The notes under the pieces: generated by a model
Databases searched by the model: none
What the model was told of the DNA's origin: nothing
The model's input: the letters and a program-made list of their open reading frames with translations, nothing else
Assembly: GCF_009601055.1 (NCBI RefSeq)
Contig: NZ_WITI01000015.1
Coordinates: forward strand, 1-51,559
Length of the DNA stretch: 51,559 bases
Source: Lactococcus sp. dk101
GTDB taxonomy: Bacteria; Bacillota; Bacilli; Lactobacillales; Streptococcaceae
Direction of reading: 5' to 3'
Made by a program: the position numbers and the translations under genes
Shown: one piece after another, positions 15,828-24,417 of the stretch
Numbering within the stretch: the stretch's first letter is position 1
Layout: each line of letters begins with the position of its first letter

Positions 15828-16268
15828 ATGAAAGTTGTTTATTTTAGCCTGACCGGTCAAACCCGGCATTTCATAAATAAACTCCACAATGTCACAGCCA
15901 TTGAAATCACTGCTGATGCACCTGACATTGAACTTACAGAGCCATTTTTGTTGATTACACCAAGCTATGCTGAGGAAACACCAACAGCTCGCTCTAGTCA
16001 AGATGTGGTTGATCCCGTCTTTGAATTTATGGACTGGGGCTTAAACGCTGCGTTTTGTCAGGGGATTATTGGAACAGGCAACAAGAATTTTGCAGGCATA
16101 TACATCTATACTGCAAAAGAATTATCCGCCAAATATCAAATTCCAATTCTCTATGATTTTGAATTCAATGGCACACCAACCGATGTTGCTTTTGTCGAAA
16201 ATATCATTCAAAAGCTTGATGCTGGCGCAAAAATTAAAGTAAATCCTTCTTCAGCAGCTGACAAATAA
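15828..16268 (+). CDS. nrdI: Flavodoxin-like protein NrdI
   Basis: This 146-residue flavodoxin-type protein supplies the oxidant for assembling the dimanganese-tyrosyl radical cofactor of NrdF. The N-terminus [13 protein letters not shown] is the FMN phosphate loop, and ITPSYAEE and [12 protein letters not shown] are further FMN-contacting loops. The ATG is at 15828, three bases after nrdH, with no clear Shine-Dalgarno site, so translation is probably coupled to nrdH. A strong terminator-like hairpin follows it before nrdE. Confidence 0.94.
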   Translation: MKVVYFSLTGQTRHFINKLHNVTAIEITADAPDIELTEPFLLITPSYAEETPTARSSQDVVDPVFEFMDWGLNAAFCQGIIGTGNKNFAGIYIYTAKELSAKYQIPILYDFEFNGTPTDVAFVENIIQKLDAGAKIKVNPSSAADK

Positions 16269-16313
16269 GTCTCTAATGATGAAAGTGATACAGTATAAAA
16301 CGATTGATTTTCT

Positions 16314-16352
16314 CTAGGAGGGCAATATTTTTTGCTCTCCTAGTCTATTTTT
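16314..16352 (+). terminator. Terminator-like hairpin between nrdI and nrdE
   Basis: CTAGGAGGGCAA pairs with TTGCTCTCCTAG (12 bp with one G-T pair, six-base loop), followed by a T-rich tract with one A and one C. It lies inside the operon, so it probably causes partial termination and lowers nrdE relative to nrdHI. Confidence 0.7.
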
Positions 16353-16395
16353 TACTAGACTTAGAAAATTATTTCACATAGATAGAAAGGCAAAT

Positions 16396-18564
16396 ATGTC
16401 CTTAAAAGATCTCAAAGACATCACTTATTTCGAGTTAAACAACGAAATAAACATTCCCGTCAATGGCTCAATTCCACTTGCAAAAGATAAAGACGCCATC
16501 AAAGCCTTCTTCAATGAAAATGTTATTCCTAACAGTTTCAGAGCTGAAACTTACATGGAAAAAATTGAATGGCTTCTTGAAAATGACTATTTGGAAGACA
16601 GTTTCATCAAAAAATATGAACCTGAATTCATTACAGAATTGCGCAAGGCTTTGAGTGCCTTTAACTTCCGTTTTGATTCATTCATGGCTGCCTATAAATT
16701 TTATAACCAATATGCCATGAAAAATAACGATGGTAGTCTTTACCTTGAAGATTTTGAAGACCGCGTTTTGATGAATGCCCTCTATATGGCAGACGGAAAT
16801 CAAAAATTAGCACATGATTTGGCTTTCGCAATGGTCAACCGCCGTTATCAACCCGCTACTCCTACTTTCTTAAATGCTGGTCGTAAACGTCGTGGTGAAT
16901 TTGTTTCGTGTTTCCTTTTGCAAATGTCTGACGACATGAATTCGATTGGACGCACCATCAACTCTGCCTTGCAACTGTCTAAAAATGGTGGTGGCGTTGG
17001 CTTAAACATGTCTAATCTGCGTGGTGCAAGTTCACCAATCAAAGGTTATGACGGAGTGGCTGCCGGTGTTGTCCCAGTCATGAAATTGTTTGAAGATGCC
17101 TTCTCTTATGCCAATCAACTTGGCCAACGTCAAGGCGCTGGTGTTGCTTACTTGTCAATTTTCCACCCTGACATCATGGAATTTTTATCTACGAAAAAGG
17201 AAAATGCTGATGAAAAAATTCGTGTTAAAACATTGTCACTGGGCGTAACTGTTCCTGATAAGTTTTACGAATTGGTCAAAAAAGGTGAACCAATGTACAC
17301 CTTTGAACCTTACTATGTTGAACGTTTTTACAAACGTCCTTTCGTTGAAGTAGATATCACAGCCGAATACGACAACATGGTCGCAAATCCATACATTCGT
17401 AAGAAAAAACTCGATGCACGTACTGTTGAGCAAGAACTTTCAAAACTCCAACAAGAATCAGGCTATCCTTATGTTATCAATATTGATACGGCCAATAAAG
17501 CAAACCCTGTTGACGGTATCATTTCGATGTCAAATCTCTGTTCTGAGATTTTGCAAGTTCAAACGCCTTCTGAATTGAATGACGATCAATCTTACAAAGT
17601 TTTGGGGACGGACGTCGCTTGTAATTTGGGCTCAACCAACATCATGAACATGATGACTTCAGCAGATGCTTTTGGCCTTTCGATTGAAGCAATGGTTCGT
17701 GCACTGTCATTCATTTCTGAAACAAGTAATTTGGATACTGTACCAACTGTCCGCAAAGGAAATGGGGAAATGCACGCGATTGGCCTTGGAGCAATGGGCT
17801 TGCACAGCTTCCTTGCCAAAAATCACATTCATTATGATTCACATGAAGCGGTTGAATTCACAAGTGTGTATTTCATGCTTTTGAACTATTATACTTTGAA
17901 AGCTTCTAACAAATTGGCAAAAGAAAAGGCAACAAGTTTTGCTGGTTTCGAACGTTCAAGCTATGCTGACGGCACTTACTTTGACAAATATTTGACACAT
18001 GACTATTTCGCTGCTGTATCGGATAAAATCAAGGCTTTATTTGGCGATATTGATGTGCCAACGCTTAAAGACTGGGCTGATTTAAAAGCGTCAGTAATGA
18101 CAGACGGTGTTTACAACTCTTATCGTATGGCTGTTGCACCAAATGGCTCAATCTCATACATCAACGACTGTTCTTCTTCTATTCATCCGATTGTCAATCG
18201 TATCGAAGAACGCCAAGAAAAGAAAGTTGGGAAGATTTACTATCCAGCTGCTGGCTTAGCAACAGATACCATTCCTTATTACAAGTCTGCTTATGACACA
18301 GATATGCGTGCCGTCATTGACGTTTATGCAGCTGCTACAGAGCATGTCGATCAAGGCTTGTCATTGACCCTATTCATGCGTTCAACCTTGCCAGAAGGCT
18401 TGTATGAATGGAAAATGTCAACCAATAAGATGACCACGCGTGACCTTTCAATTTTGCGTAATTATGCCTTCAAAAAAGGAATTAAGACCATCTACTATAT
18501 CCGTACATTTACTGATGATGAAGATGAAGTAGGCGCAAATCAATGTGAAAGCTGTGTCGTCTAA
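16396..18564 (+). CDS. nrdE: Class Ib ribonucleoside-diphosphate reductase, alpha subunit
   Basis: This 722-residue catalytic subunit reduces ribonucleoside diphosphates. Conserved parts include the first active-site cysteine in GEFVSCFLLQ, the second redox cysteine and Asn-Cys-Glu region in SNLCSEILQ, the allosteric loop, the YNSYRMAVAPNGSIS segment and the C-terminal swinging CESCVV pair that passes electrons from NrdH. It lacks the N-terminal ATP cone of class Ia enzymes. AAAGG lies seven bases upstream of the ATG. It is preceded by the nrdI hairpin and followed by an unusually structured 214-bp gap before nrdF. Confidence 0.97.
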   Translation: MSLKDLKDITYFELNNEINIPVNGSIPLAKDKDAIKAFFNENVIPNSFRAETYMEKIEWLLENDYLEDSFIKKYEPEFITELRKALSAFNFRFDSFMAAYKFYNQYAMKNNDGSLYLEDFEDRVLMNALYMADGNQKLAHDLAFAMVNRRYQPATPTFLNAGRKRRGEFVSCFLLQMSDDMNSIGRTINSALQLSKNGGGVGLNMSNLRGASSPIKGYDGVAAGVVPVMKLFEDAFSYANQLGQRQGAGVAYLSIFHPDIMEFLSTKKENADEKIRVKTLSLGVTVPDKFYELVKKGEPMYTFEPYYVERFYKRPFVEVDITAEYDNMVANPYIRKKKLDARTVEQELSKLQQESGYPYVINIDTANKANPVDGIISMSNLCSEILQVQTPSELNDDQSYKVLGTDVACNLGSTNIMNMMTSADAFGLSIEAMVRALSFISETSNLDTVPTVRKGNGEMHAIGLGAMGLHSFLAKNHIHYDSHEAVEFTSVYFMLLNYYTLKASNKLAKEKATSFAGFERSSYADGTYFDKYLTHDYFAAVSDKIKALFGDIDVPTLKDWADLKASVMTDGVYNSYRMAVAPNGSISYINDCSSSIHPIVNRIEERQEKKVGKIYYPAAGLATDTIPYYKSAYDTDMRAVIDVYAAATEHVDQGLSLTLFMRSTLPEGLYEWKMSTNKMTTRDLSILRNYAFKKGIKTIYYIRTFTDDEDEVGANQCESCVV

Positions 18565-18565
18565 T

Positions 18566-18678
18566 ATAAGACAATCACTGCCGCTAAAGCAAGATGATTG
18601 TACGGAAGTCGCTAGAGCGAACTTCCTGCTTGTCTTATTCGTAAAAAATTTCCGAATCATCGGCGTCAATTTTTTACG
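18566..18678 (+). repeat. Structured spacer between nrdE and nrdF
   Basis: Several nested stems can form: ATAAGACAA (18566-18574) with TTGTCTTAT (18630-18638); GGAAGT-CGCT with AGCG-A-ACTTCC inside it (about 18604-18626); and CGTAAAAAATT (18640-18650) with AATTTTTTACG (18668-18678), an 11-bp perfect pair with an inner CCGA..TCGG. It begins two bases after the nrdE stop. It has no coding frame and no T-run typical of termination. Confidence 0.6.
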
Positions 18679-18688
18679 TCATCATCCT

Positions 18689-18722
18689 GTCATTGCTGAC
18701 AATACTTTCTGTCAGCGCTGAC
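18689..18722. repeat. Two adjacent copies of the dispersed palindrome
   Basis: GTCATTGCTGAC (18689-18700, one mismatch) and GTCAGCGCTGAC (18711-18722, exact, extended to CTGTCAGCGCTGACAG) are ten bases apart in the nrdE-nrdF spacer. This is the only place where two copies are this close. Confidence 0.8.
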
Positions 18723-18778
18723 AGTCGCTATATTTCATGCCAATGAAAAGCGAACAGCTTACGATAAAGGATAAAAAT

Positions 18779-19756
18779 ATGAATTACGATACTAAACGCG
18801 ATGCAAAAAATTATGCCGCAATCAACTGGAATTCGATTGAAGATTCCATTGACAAATACACTTGGGAAAAATTGACCAGCCAATTTTGGTTGGATACTCG
18901 TGTCCCTGTTTCAAACGACTTGGACGATTGGCGCAATAAATTGACAGACCTTGAACGTCATACTTATAGCAAAGTATTTGCTGGCTTGACCCTGCTTGAT
19001 ACTCTCCAATCGCAAGATGGCAATGTGGCCATGCTTGATGACGCACGGACCATGCAAGAACGTGCCTGTTTCAACAATATCATCTTCATGGAATCAGTGC
19101 ATGCCAAATCTTACTCAACCGTCTTTTCAACTTTGCTTTCAAAATCTGAAATCGACGACTTGTTTGAATGGGTTGATAACAACGAATACATGCAGAAAAA
19201 AGCTGAAATCGTTAATCACTACTACCAAGATGGTAGCCCACTTCAGAAAAAGGTTGCTTCTGTTTTTCTTGAAAGCTTCCTCTTCTACTCTGGTTTCTAC
19301 ACACCATTGTGGTACCTTGGAAACAACAAGATGATTAACGCTGCTGAAATCATCAAATTGATTTTACGTGACGAATCTGTGCATGGAACTTATATTGGTT
19401 ACAAATTCCAACTTGGTTTCAATGAACTTTCTGAAGACGAACAAGCTGAGATGCGCAACTGGATGTACGACCTCTTGTACGAACTTTATGAAAATGAAGA
19501 AAAGTACGCCGCACTCCTTTATGACGAAATCGGCTGGACCGAAGAAGTAAAAACTTTCTTACGTTACAATGCCAACAAAGCACTCATGAATCTTGGACAA
19601 GATCCATTGTTCCCTGATACTGCTGCGGATGTCAATCCTGTTGTCATGAACGGTATTTCAACTTCTTCATCAAATCATGACTTCTTCTCACAAGTTGGTA
19701 ACAGCTACCTGCTCGGTGAAGTTGAATCAATGTCTGATGATGACTACAACATCTAA
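18779..19756 (+). CDS. nrdF: Class Ib ribonucleoside-diphosphate reductase, beta subunit
   Basis: This 325-residue subunit houses the dimetal-tyrosyl radical cofactor. Metal ligands are visible in the four-helix bundle (ERACFNNIIFMESVHAKSYS with the Glu and His ligands and the radical Tyr; and RDESVHGTYIGYKFQ with Glu and His). The C-terminal tail SDDDYNI would dock on NrdE. The start at 18779 was chosen for AAAGGA nine bases upstream; the frame's earlier ATG at 18737 has none. It follows the structured spacer and ends at a palindrome-type terminator. Confidence 0.96.
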   Translation: MNYDTKRDAKNYAAINWNSIEDSIDKYTWEKLTSQFWLDTRVPVSNDLDDWRNKLTDLERHTYSKVFAGLTLLDTLQSQDGNVAMLDDARTMQERACFNNIIFMESVHAKSYSTVFSTLLSKSEIDDLFEWVDNNEYMQKKAEIVNHYYQDGSPLQKKVASVFLESFLFYSGFYTPLWYLGNNKMINAAEIIKLILRDESVHGTYIGYKFQLGFNELSEDEQAEMRNWMYDLLYELYENEEKYAALLYDEIGWTEEVKTFLRYNANKALMNLGQDPLFPDTAADVNPVVMNGISTSSSNHDFFSQVGNSYLLGEVESMSDDDYNI

Positions 19757-19760
19757 TCTT

Positions 19761-19791
19761 AAAACCCTTGTCAGCTCTGACAAGGGTTTTT
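19761..19791 (+). terminator. nrd operon terminator built on the dispersed palindrome
   Basis: An exact GTCAGCTCTGAC (19770-19781) is extended by AAAACCCTT/AAGGGTTTT into a long perfect stem that ends in a T-run. It is the clearest case of the palindrome serving as terminator stem. Confidence 0.9.
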
Positions 19792-19799
19792 ATTAACAA

Positions 19800-19826
19800 C
19801 AAAAAAAGCTCAATCTGAGCTTTTTA
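19800..19826 (-). terminator. Terminator of the prfB-ftsEX genes
   Basis: A stem AAAAAGCTCA/TGAGCTTTTT with a short loop is followed by T on the minus strand (A-run at 19800-19807), ten bases past the ftsX stop. Confidence 0.8.
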
Positions 19827-19836
19827 TTATTTACAA

Positions 19837-20769
19837 TTAAACTTTAAGGAAACGTCGCATTGAAAGCAAGGCCCCAAATGAACCAATCAGTACACCAATG
19901 ACAACCATAATTCCGACGATTTGCGGAATAAAGACATCTGGTGCAATCATAGAAAGTTGTTGTGTTTGAAGTGTCGGCATGAAGGATACGAAGGCAATCT
20001 TATAAACCCAAGCGATTAAGAAACTTGGAAGAATCGCACCTAAGAGTCCAACCCAAGCTCCCTCAAGGAAGAATGGCCAGCGAATGTAATTATTTTTTGC
20101 TCCCACCAGACGCATGATTTGAATCTCACGTTGGCGAGACATAATGGTAATACGAATGGTATTCTGAATCAGGAATATGGCTACAAGCAGCAAGAGAATA
20201 GCTAAACCAATTCCCCAATACTTAATAGCATCGGCAAATGCAAAAATCTTATTGGCATCGGCGCCACCATAGCTGACACGGTTAATACCTGAAATCTTTT
20301 CAATTTTTTGAGCTAAAGGTTTCACTTGTGAAGAAGAATCCGCCTCTATAATATAGGCATCATAAAGTGGGTTCGAATCTTTATTGAAGAGTTTAAAACT
20401 TGGCATTGATTTAATCAAATTAGCCAACTGTTCGTCGCGATCAGAGAAAACAATACTCTTGATATTTGATTGCTTTTCAATTTGATCATAAACCTTTTTA
20501 TAATCAGGGTTGGTTATTTTTTTAGCGGCATTCTTAGGATCTGTGATTTGTTGAGATTGGTCATGAATGTCCAAATCTGTATATGCAACGATACGGACAT
20601 TATTTTCAATCCCTGTCACCAAATTTGAAACGTTCAAAATAACAGATAAGAAGGCACCCACTAAGACAAGTGTAATCATGACTGATGAAGTTGCTGCAAC
20701 GGTCATCCAACCATTACGCTTCAAGTTTTTCAATGATTCACCAATGTGTTTGAAGAAAGATCTAATCAT
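19837..20769 (-). CDS. ftsX: Cell-division ABC transporter-like permease FtsX
   Basis: This 310-residue membrane protein pairs with FtsE to activate peptidoglycan hydrolases at the septum. It has an N-terminal cytoplasmic part (SFFKHIGESLKNLKRNGWM), TM1 at about 23-47, a large extracellular loop (about 48-200), and three more membrane segments with the FtsX-domain motif RQREIQIMRLVGAKNNYIRWPF. The start at 20769 overlaps the ftsE stop by eight bases, with AAGGAG 12 bases upstream inside ftsE. The longer frame upstream only reads ftsE out of frame. Confidence 0.95.
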   Translation of the reverse strand: MIRSFFKHIGESLKNLKRNGWMTVAATSSVMITLVLVGAFLSVILNVSNLVTGIENNVRIVAYTDLDIHDQSQQITDPKNAAKKITNPDYKKVYDQIEKQSNIKSIVFSDRDEQLANLIKSMPSFKLFNKDSNPLYDAYIIEADSSSQVKPLAQKIEKISGINRVSYGGADANKIFAFADAIKYWGIGLAILLLLVAIFLIQNTIRITIMSRQREIQIMRLVGAKNNYIRWPFFLEGAWVGLLGAILPSFLIAWVYKIAFVSFMPTLQTQQLSMIAPDVFIPQIVGIMVVIGVLIGSFGALLSMRRFLKV

Positions 20770-21454
20770 CGTAGCCGTAGTCTCCTTCCTCTTGGTCACG
20801 GACGATACGTCCGTTTTCAATCGCAATAACACGGTGTTTCAGCGTATTTACGATTTGACTATTATGTGTTGCCATCAAAATGGTCGTACCTTGAAGATTG
20901 ATTTTTTCAAGCAAATTCATGATTTCCCACGAGTTTTCAGGATCCAAGTTCCCTGTTGGTTCATCAGCAATCAGCACTTTTGGTGCATTAGCAATCGATC
21001 TCGCAATCGCCACACGTTGCTGTTCACCACCAGAAAGCTCATTCGGAAATGAACGGATTTTGTGCTTCAAGCCCACCAAATCAAGAACTTCGTTCACACG
21101 TTTCTTGATTTCGCGTGGATTTTTACCAATAACTTCCATGGCATATGCGATATTTTCAAAAACTGTCTTTTTAGGTAAAAGTTTGTAGTCTTGGAAAACG
21201 ACACCGACGGAACGGCGCAACATCGGCACATCCTTATTCTTCAATTTTGCTAAATCATATTTTGCGACATAACCTGAACCCTTATCGATTTTGAGTTCTC
21301 GATAAAGTAACTTGATAAAGGTTGATTTACCAGCTCCTGATGGGCCAACAATATAAGTAAATTCACCAGGCTCGATCTCGAGCGAAATGTTACGTAAAGC
21401 TGTTGTTCCATTGGAATATTTTTTGGTTACATTGCTTAGTTTTATAATACTCAT
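20762..21454 (-). CDS. ftsE: Cell-division ATP-binding protein FtsE
   Basis: This 230-residue ABC ATPase has Walker A GPSGAGKST (about residues 37-45), a Q-loop VFQDYKLLP, the signature LSGGEQQR, Walker B VLIADEP and a switch histidine in ATHN. The FtsE-typical region MLRRSVGVVFQDYKLL is present. The start at 21454 (MSIIKLSNV) has AGGAAAGG upstream; 15 codons further upstream are not family-like. It overlaps ftsX, and an extended -10 in the 218-bp gap after prfB should drive both. Confidence 0.96.
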   Translation of the reverse strand: MSIIKLSNVTKKYSNGTTALRNISLEIEPGEFTYIVGPSGAGKSTFIKLLYRELKIDKGSGYVAKYDLAKLKNKDVPMLRRSVGVVFQDYKLLPKKTVFENIAYAMEVIGKNPREIKKRVNEVLDLVGLKHKIRSFPNELSGGEQQRVAIARSIANAPKVLIADEPTGNLDPENSWEIMNLLEKINLQGTTILMATHNSQIVNTLKHRVIAIENGRIVRDQEEGDYGYDD

Positions 21455-21569
21455 TGGTACCTTTCCTATGCAATAAGATTTGACTAGAAAACTAATCAAA
21501 AATAGTTGTCTTATAAATTCGATATGAACCTATGCGAAACTCCGTACTTCTATGAATACGGACTCTCTT

Positions 21570-21578
21570 ATTATAACA
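21570..21578 (-). promoter_or_regulatory. Extended -10 promoter of ftsEX
   Basis: On the minus strand TGTTATAAT lies about 115 bp upstream of ftsE. The leader then contains a small hairpin TCCGTATTCATAGAAGTACGGA-like (21541-21562). No consensus -35 is seen. Confidence 0.55.
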
Positions 21579-21672
21579 AAAATCAGTCGATTTTATAAGT
21601 CGCTTTGTATCTTGCGTTTCGATAAGATAACAAAACAATTAATCAATGATTTCTTTACACGCATTCATTCAA

Positions 21673-22773
21673 TTACAAAGTTTTCCAACGCAAGTAGGCA
21701 TTTATAAAGCCATCCAAATCGCCGTCCATGACATTATCAATTTGACCTGTTTCAAAACCAGTTCTGGTATCTTTAACAAGTTGATATGGCATAAAGACAT
21801 ACGAACGAATTTGACTTCCCCAAGTAATTTCAGATTGATCACCACGCAAGGCGTCAACTTCTTCTTGTTTTTTGTCCATTTCAAGTTGAATCAATTTAGA
21901 TTTCAACATGTTCAACGCAATTTCATCGTTTCCGTATTGTGTACGGTCAATGGTTGATTGAACAACAATTCCTGTTGGAATATGGGTATAACGCACCCCT
22001 GTTGTTACTTTATTGACGTTTTGTCCACCAGCTCCGCCGGCATGGAACACATCACGTTTCAAATCAGACTTGCTGATATTAACTTCGATTGATTTGTCAA
22101 GTTCAGGCATGACATCGATGGAAGTAAATGAAGTATGACGACGGTTGGCTGAGTCAAATGGAGAGATACGAACCAAACGGTGAACCCCTTTTTCCCCGCG
22201 CAAAAAGCCGTAAGCATTATGACCGTTAAAACGAATTGTCACTGATTTGAGTCCTGCGACATCACCATCTTGGTAATCCAAGATTTCAACCTTGTAGCCA
22301 TGTGCTTCACCCCAACGGGTGTACATCCGCATGAGCATGCTGCCCCAGTCTTGCGCTTCTGTTCCCCCTGATCCAGGGTGGATTTCAACGATGGCATTCA
22401 TGTGGTCATAAGGTTGATTGAGCAAAATTTCAAGCTCATAGGTTTCAATTACTTTTGCAAGTTCTACGACGTTCGCTTCAAGTTCTTCCTGCATTTCTTC
22501 GTCAGGTTCTTCTTGTAGCATTTCGTGCATGGCTTCGGCTTCTTCATATAAGTCAGACATGTGCATGAAATTGTCGTATTTGGCTTTTAAAATATTGGAT
22601 TCGTCAATCACTTTTTGTGCTGCTGTTGAGTCATTCCAAAAGTTTGGATCAGCCATATCATTGTCAAAGAGGGCAATTTCTTCCTCGAGTCGATCGAGAT
22701 CAAGAGCATTGCGAAAATCTTCGACTTTTTGATGATGTGCTTCCAATTTATTTCTAATTTCTGATAGTTCCAT
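21673..22773 (-). CDS. prfB: Peptide chain release factor 2, without programmed frameshift
   Basis: This 366-residue class I release factor recognises UGA and UAA. The GGQ catalytic motif is in [13 protein letters not shown], and the RF2 anticodon-like loop region is present. The frame is continuous through the position where most bacteria have CTT-TGA-C and need a +1 shift: here the bases are GCTCTTGATCTC (minus strand, near 22700), so RF2 autoregulation by frameshifting is absent. The start at 22773 (MELSEIR) has GGAG five bases upstream; an ATG nine bases earlier has none. Confidence 0.95.
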   Translation of the reverse strand: MELSEIRNKLEAHHQKVEDFRNALDLDRLEEEIALFDNDMADPNFWNDSTAAQKVIDESNILKAKYDNFMHMSDLYEEAEAMHEMLQEEPDEEMQEELEANVVELAKVIETYELEILLNQPYDHMNAIVEIHPGSGGTEAQDWGSMLMRMYTRWGEAHGYKVEILDYQDGDVAGLKSVTIRFNGHNAYGFLRGEKGVHRLVRISPFDSANRRHTSFTSIDVMPELDKSIEVNISKSDLKRDVFHAGGAGGQNVNKVTTGVRYTHIPTGIVVQSTIDRTQYGNDEIALNMLKSKLIQLEMDKKQEEVDALRGDQSEITWGSQIRSYVFMPYQLVKDTRTGFETGQIDNVMDGDLDGFINAYLRWKTL

Positions 22774-22833
22774 AAGCTCCATTTTATCATATTTTGTCGG
22801 AAAATGACAGTAGGACTTTTTAGTTTCCTTTCG

Positions 22834-23142
22834 CTATCTGCTTTGTTTACGGATTTGACTTGTCAGTACAAAAAGCACATTCCCAAGACCAAAAGGAAAT
22901 AAACACCAGAATAGATTTCTTTTCTTATAGCCGTAACTCAAAACCGTCACGACGAGTAGAACCAAGCCGATACCATTGAGCAAGTTCACCAAAGGCGTTC
23001 CATAACCGGCACTCGAAAACGGTGGATAGGGCCTTCTGCTATCATACCAACCAATAATCCATGGGACCTGTCCCATCGCCCCAAATATCCAGTAAATAAA
23101 GCTCAAAAGAACATTCAGTAACAGCAAAAATTTCTTTAACAT
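22834..23142 (-). CDS. Small membrane protein of unknown function
   Basis: This 102-residue hydrophobic protein has three probable membrane segments (about residues 4-22, 52-68 and 77-95) separated by a Pro/Tyr-rich loop (DSRRPYPPFSSAGYG). It ends in a basic tail (SQIRKQSR). GAGGG lies seven bases upstream of the ATG. It is 50 bp downstream of queG on the same strand and 60 bp ahead of prfB. I do not recognise a family. The gene is likely real from its ribosome binding site and clean hydrophobic pattern. Confidence 0.7.
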   Translation of the reverse strand: MLKKFLLLLNVLLSFIYWIFGAMGQVPWIIGWYDSRRPYPPFSSAGYGTPLVNLLNGIGLVLLVVTVLSYGYKKRNLFWCLFPFGLGNVLFVLTSQIRKQSR

Positions 23143-23192
23143 CCGAATCCCTCACTTTTATTTTCTTATTCAAGTCATATAAAATAGCCGAT

Positions 23193-24248
23193 TTATCTAC
23201 GAGGTCTAATTCTAGTTTTTCCGTTTTCTAGTTTGTCAATGGCCCATTCGGCAGCGTCAACCATATAATCTCTCACATCATTTTCTGCTATTTCATGGAG
23301 TTTGGGTAGGGCTGATTTGTCATTTGCATTTGCTAACGCGTAAACAGCGTTGCGTTGCAAGGGGTTTTTCCCGCGCCATGACCCTGCCATTGTCCCAAAT
23401 TTGTTTACAAATTGCTTATTTGATAAATCAAGCAAGGGCAATAATTCTGGATTGGTTAATTCCGCGTCTGGTTCCATTTCGGGATGAAAATGACTGTTAA
23501 TTCCTTTATTATAAGGACAAACCATCTGGCAAATGTCGCAGCCGTAGATGACGGTTTTAATTTTTTCACGGTATTCAACAGGCATTTTTCCTTTGGCTTG
23601 CGTTTGAAAACTCAGGCATTTTTGAGCATTAAGTCTGCCGTCACCTAAAAGGGCCGTTGTCGGACAAAAATCGACACAGCGGGTGCATTCGCCACAACCA
23701 TAATCAACAGGCTGGTCAGGTTCGATTTCCAAATCAGTCACCAGTTCGCCCAAAAACATCCAGGAGCCATATTCTTTACTTATCAAAAGACCATTTTTTC
23801 CGATAAATCCGAGACCTGCCCGACTTGCAACGGCCACATCAACCAACGCGCCCGTATCAACCATGGCCTTGTAGTTGTATTCTCCCGCAATTCTTTCTAT
23901 TCCCTGAGCCAAAGCCTCAAGTTTACGTCCTAAAACATAATGATAATCCTCTCCCCAAGAACCGCGCGAAAATTGCCCGCGGCGATAATCCGGTTTTTCG
24001 GGCTTTTCAAGCGCTTTATTGGGATAAGCAATCGCAATGGAAATGATGGTCTTGGCGTTTTCCACCGCTAACTTCGGGTGCAGGCGTTCATCAAGGTTTT
24101 GATGCTCAAAACCGCTCGTATGGCCTGCTTCTTTTTGCTCAATGAGCGACTTTCTCAAGTATTCAAAATTATCGGCTGTTGTGAAACCAATTTTTTGGAT
24201 ATTCAATTCTTGAGCAAGCGTTTGAATGGCTTCTTTTATAGTTTTCAT
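23193..24248 (-). CDS. queG: Epoxyqueuosine reductase
   Basis: This 351-residue cobalamin-dependent enzyme reduces epoxyqueuosine to queuosine in tRNA wobble positions. Two 4Fe-4S motifs are visible: CGECTRCVDFCPTTAL and CDICQMVCPYN. The N-terminal corrinoid-binding part includes VDTGALVDVAVASRAGLGFIG, and a C-terminal HEAT-like segment follows (LPKLHEIAENDVRDYMVDAA). The length is slightly short for the family. Queuosine synthesis genes are not present in the window, so it acts on imported or separately encoded intermediates. The ATG lacks a well-spaced ribosome binding site and follows a TGTTAAAAT box by six bases. Confidence 0.94.
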   Translation of the reverse strand: MKTIKEAIQTLAQELNIQKIGFTTADNFEYLRKSLIEQKEAGHTSGFEHQNLDERLHPKLAVENAKTIISIAIAYPNKALEKPEKPDYRRGQFSRGSWGEDYHYVLGRKLEALAQGIERIAGEYNYKAMVDTGALVDVAVASRAGLGFIGKNGLLISKEYGSWMFLGELVTDLEIEPDQPVDYGCGECTRCVDFCPTTALLGDGRLNAQKCLSFQTQAKGKMPVEYREKIKTVIYGCDICQMVCPYNKGINSHFHPEMEPDAELTNPELLPLLDLSNKQFVNKFGTMAGSWRGKNPLQRNAVYALANANDKSALPKLHEIAENDVRDYMVDAAEWAIDKLENGKTRIRPRR

Positions 24249-24254
24249 CTCTCT

Positions 24255-24263
24255 ATTTTAACA
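24255..24263 (-). promoter_or_regulatory. Possible extended -10 giving leaderless queG mRNA
   Basis: On the minus strand TGTTAAAAT ends six bases before the queG ATG, so the start site would be at or next to the start codon. A second promoter further upstream (24333-24341) is an alternative. Confidence 0.4.
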
Positions 24264-24332
24264 AAAAATACCTTTAATTTTAAGGGGGTTGATTTTTCCT
24301 TCTTGACTTTTTGTATGTTTTAGAATATCTTT

Positions 24333-24341
24333 ATTATAGCA
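24333..24341 (-). promoter_or_regulatory. Extended -10 promoter upstream of queG
   Basis: On the minus strand TGCTATAAT lies 85 bp upstream of queG, with a cre-like site six to nineteen bases further upstream in the -35 region. Confidence 0.55.
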
Positions 24342-24346
24342 GATTT

Positions 24347-24360
24347 AGGAAGCGTTTGCA
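24347..24360 (-). promoter_or_regulatory. Possible cre (CcpA) site
   Basis: On the minus strand TGCAAACGCTTCCT matches the cre consensus TGNAARCGNWWNCA at 13 of 14 positions. It overlaps the -35 region of the upstream queG promoter, where CcpA would repress. Confidence 0.4.
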
Positions 24361-24382
24361 CTGGGGGTGTCGTTCCATTATC

Positions 24383-24411
24383 TTGAAATAAAATCATGAA
24401 ACTGTTAGAAT
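24383..24411 (+). promoter_or_regulatory. Promoter of the metallophosphoesterase gene, implying a leaderless mRNA
   Basis: TTGAAA (24383-24388) and TAGAAT (24406-24411) are 17 bp apart. The ATG at 24418 is six bases past the -10, where transcription should begin, and there is no Shine-Dalgarno site. Confidence 0.6.
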
Positions 24412-24417
24412 TTGACC

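Noticed and set aside
22774-22833. A promoter for prfB
   Set aside because: A TATGAT is present but with no matching -35 and very close to the start. Not convincing.
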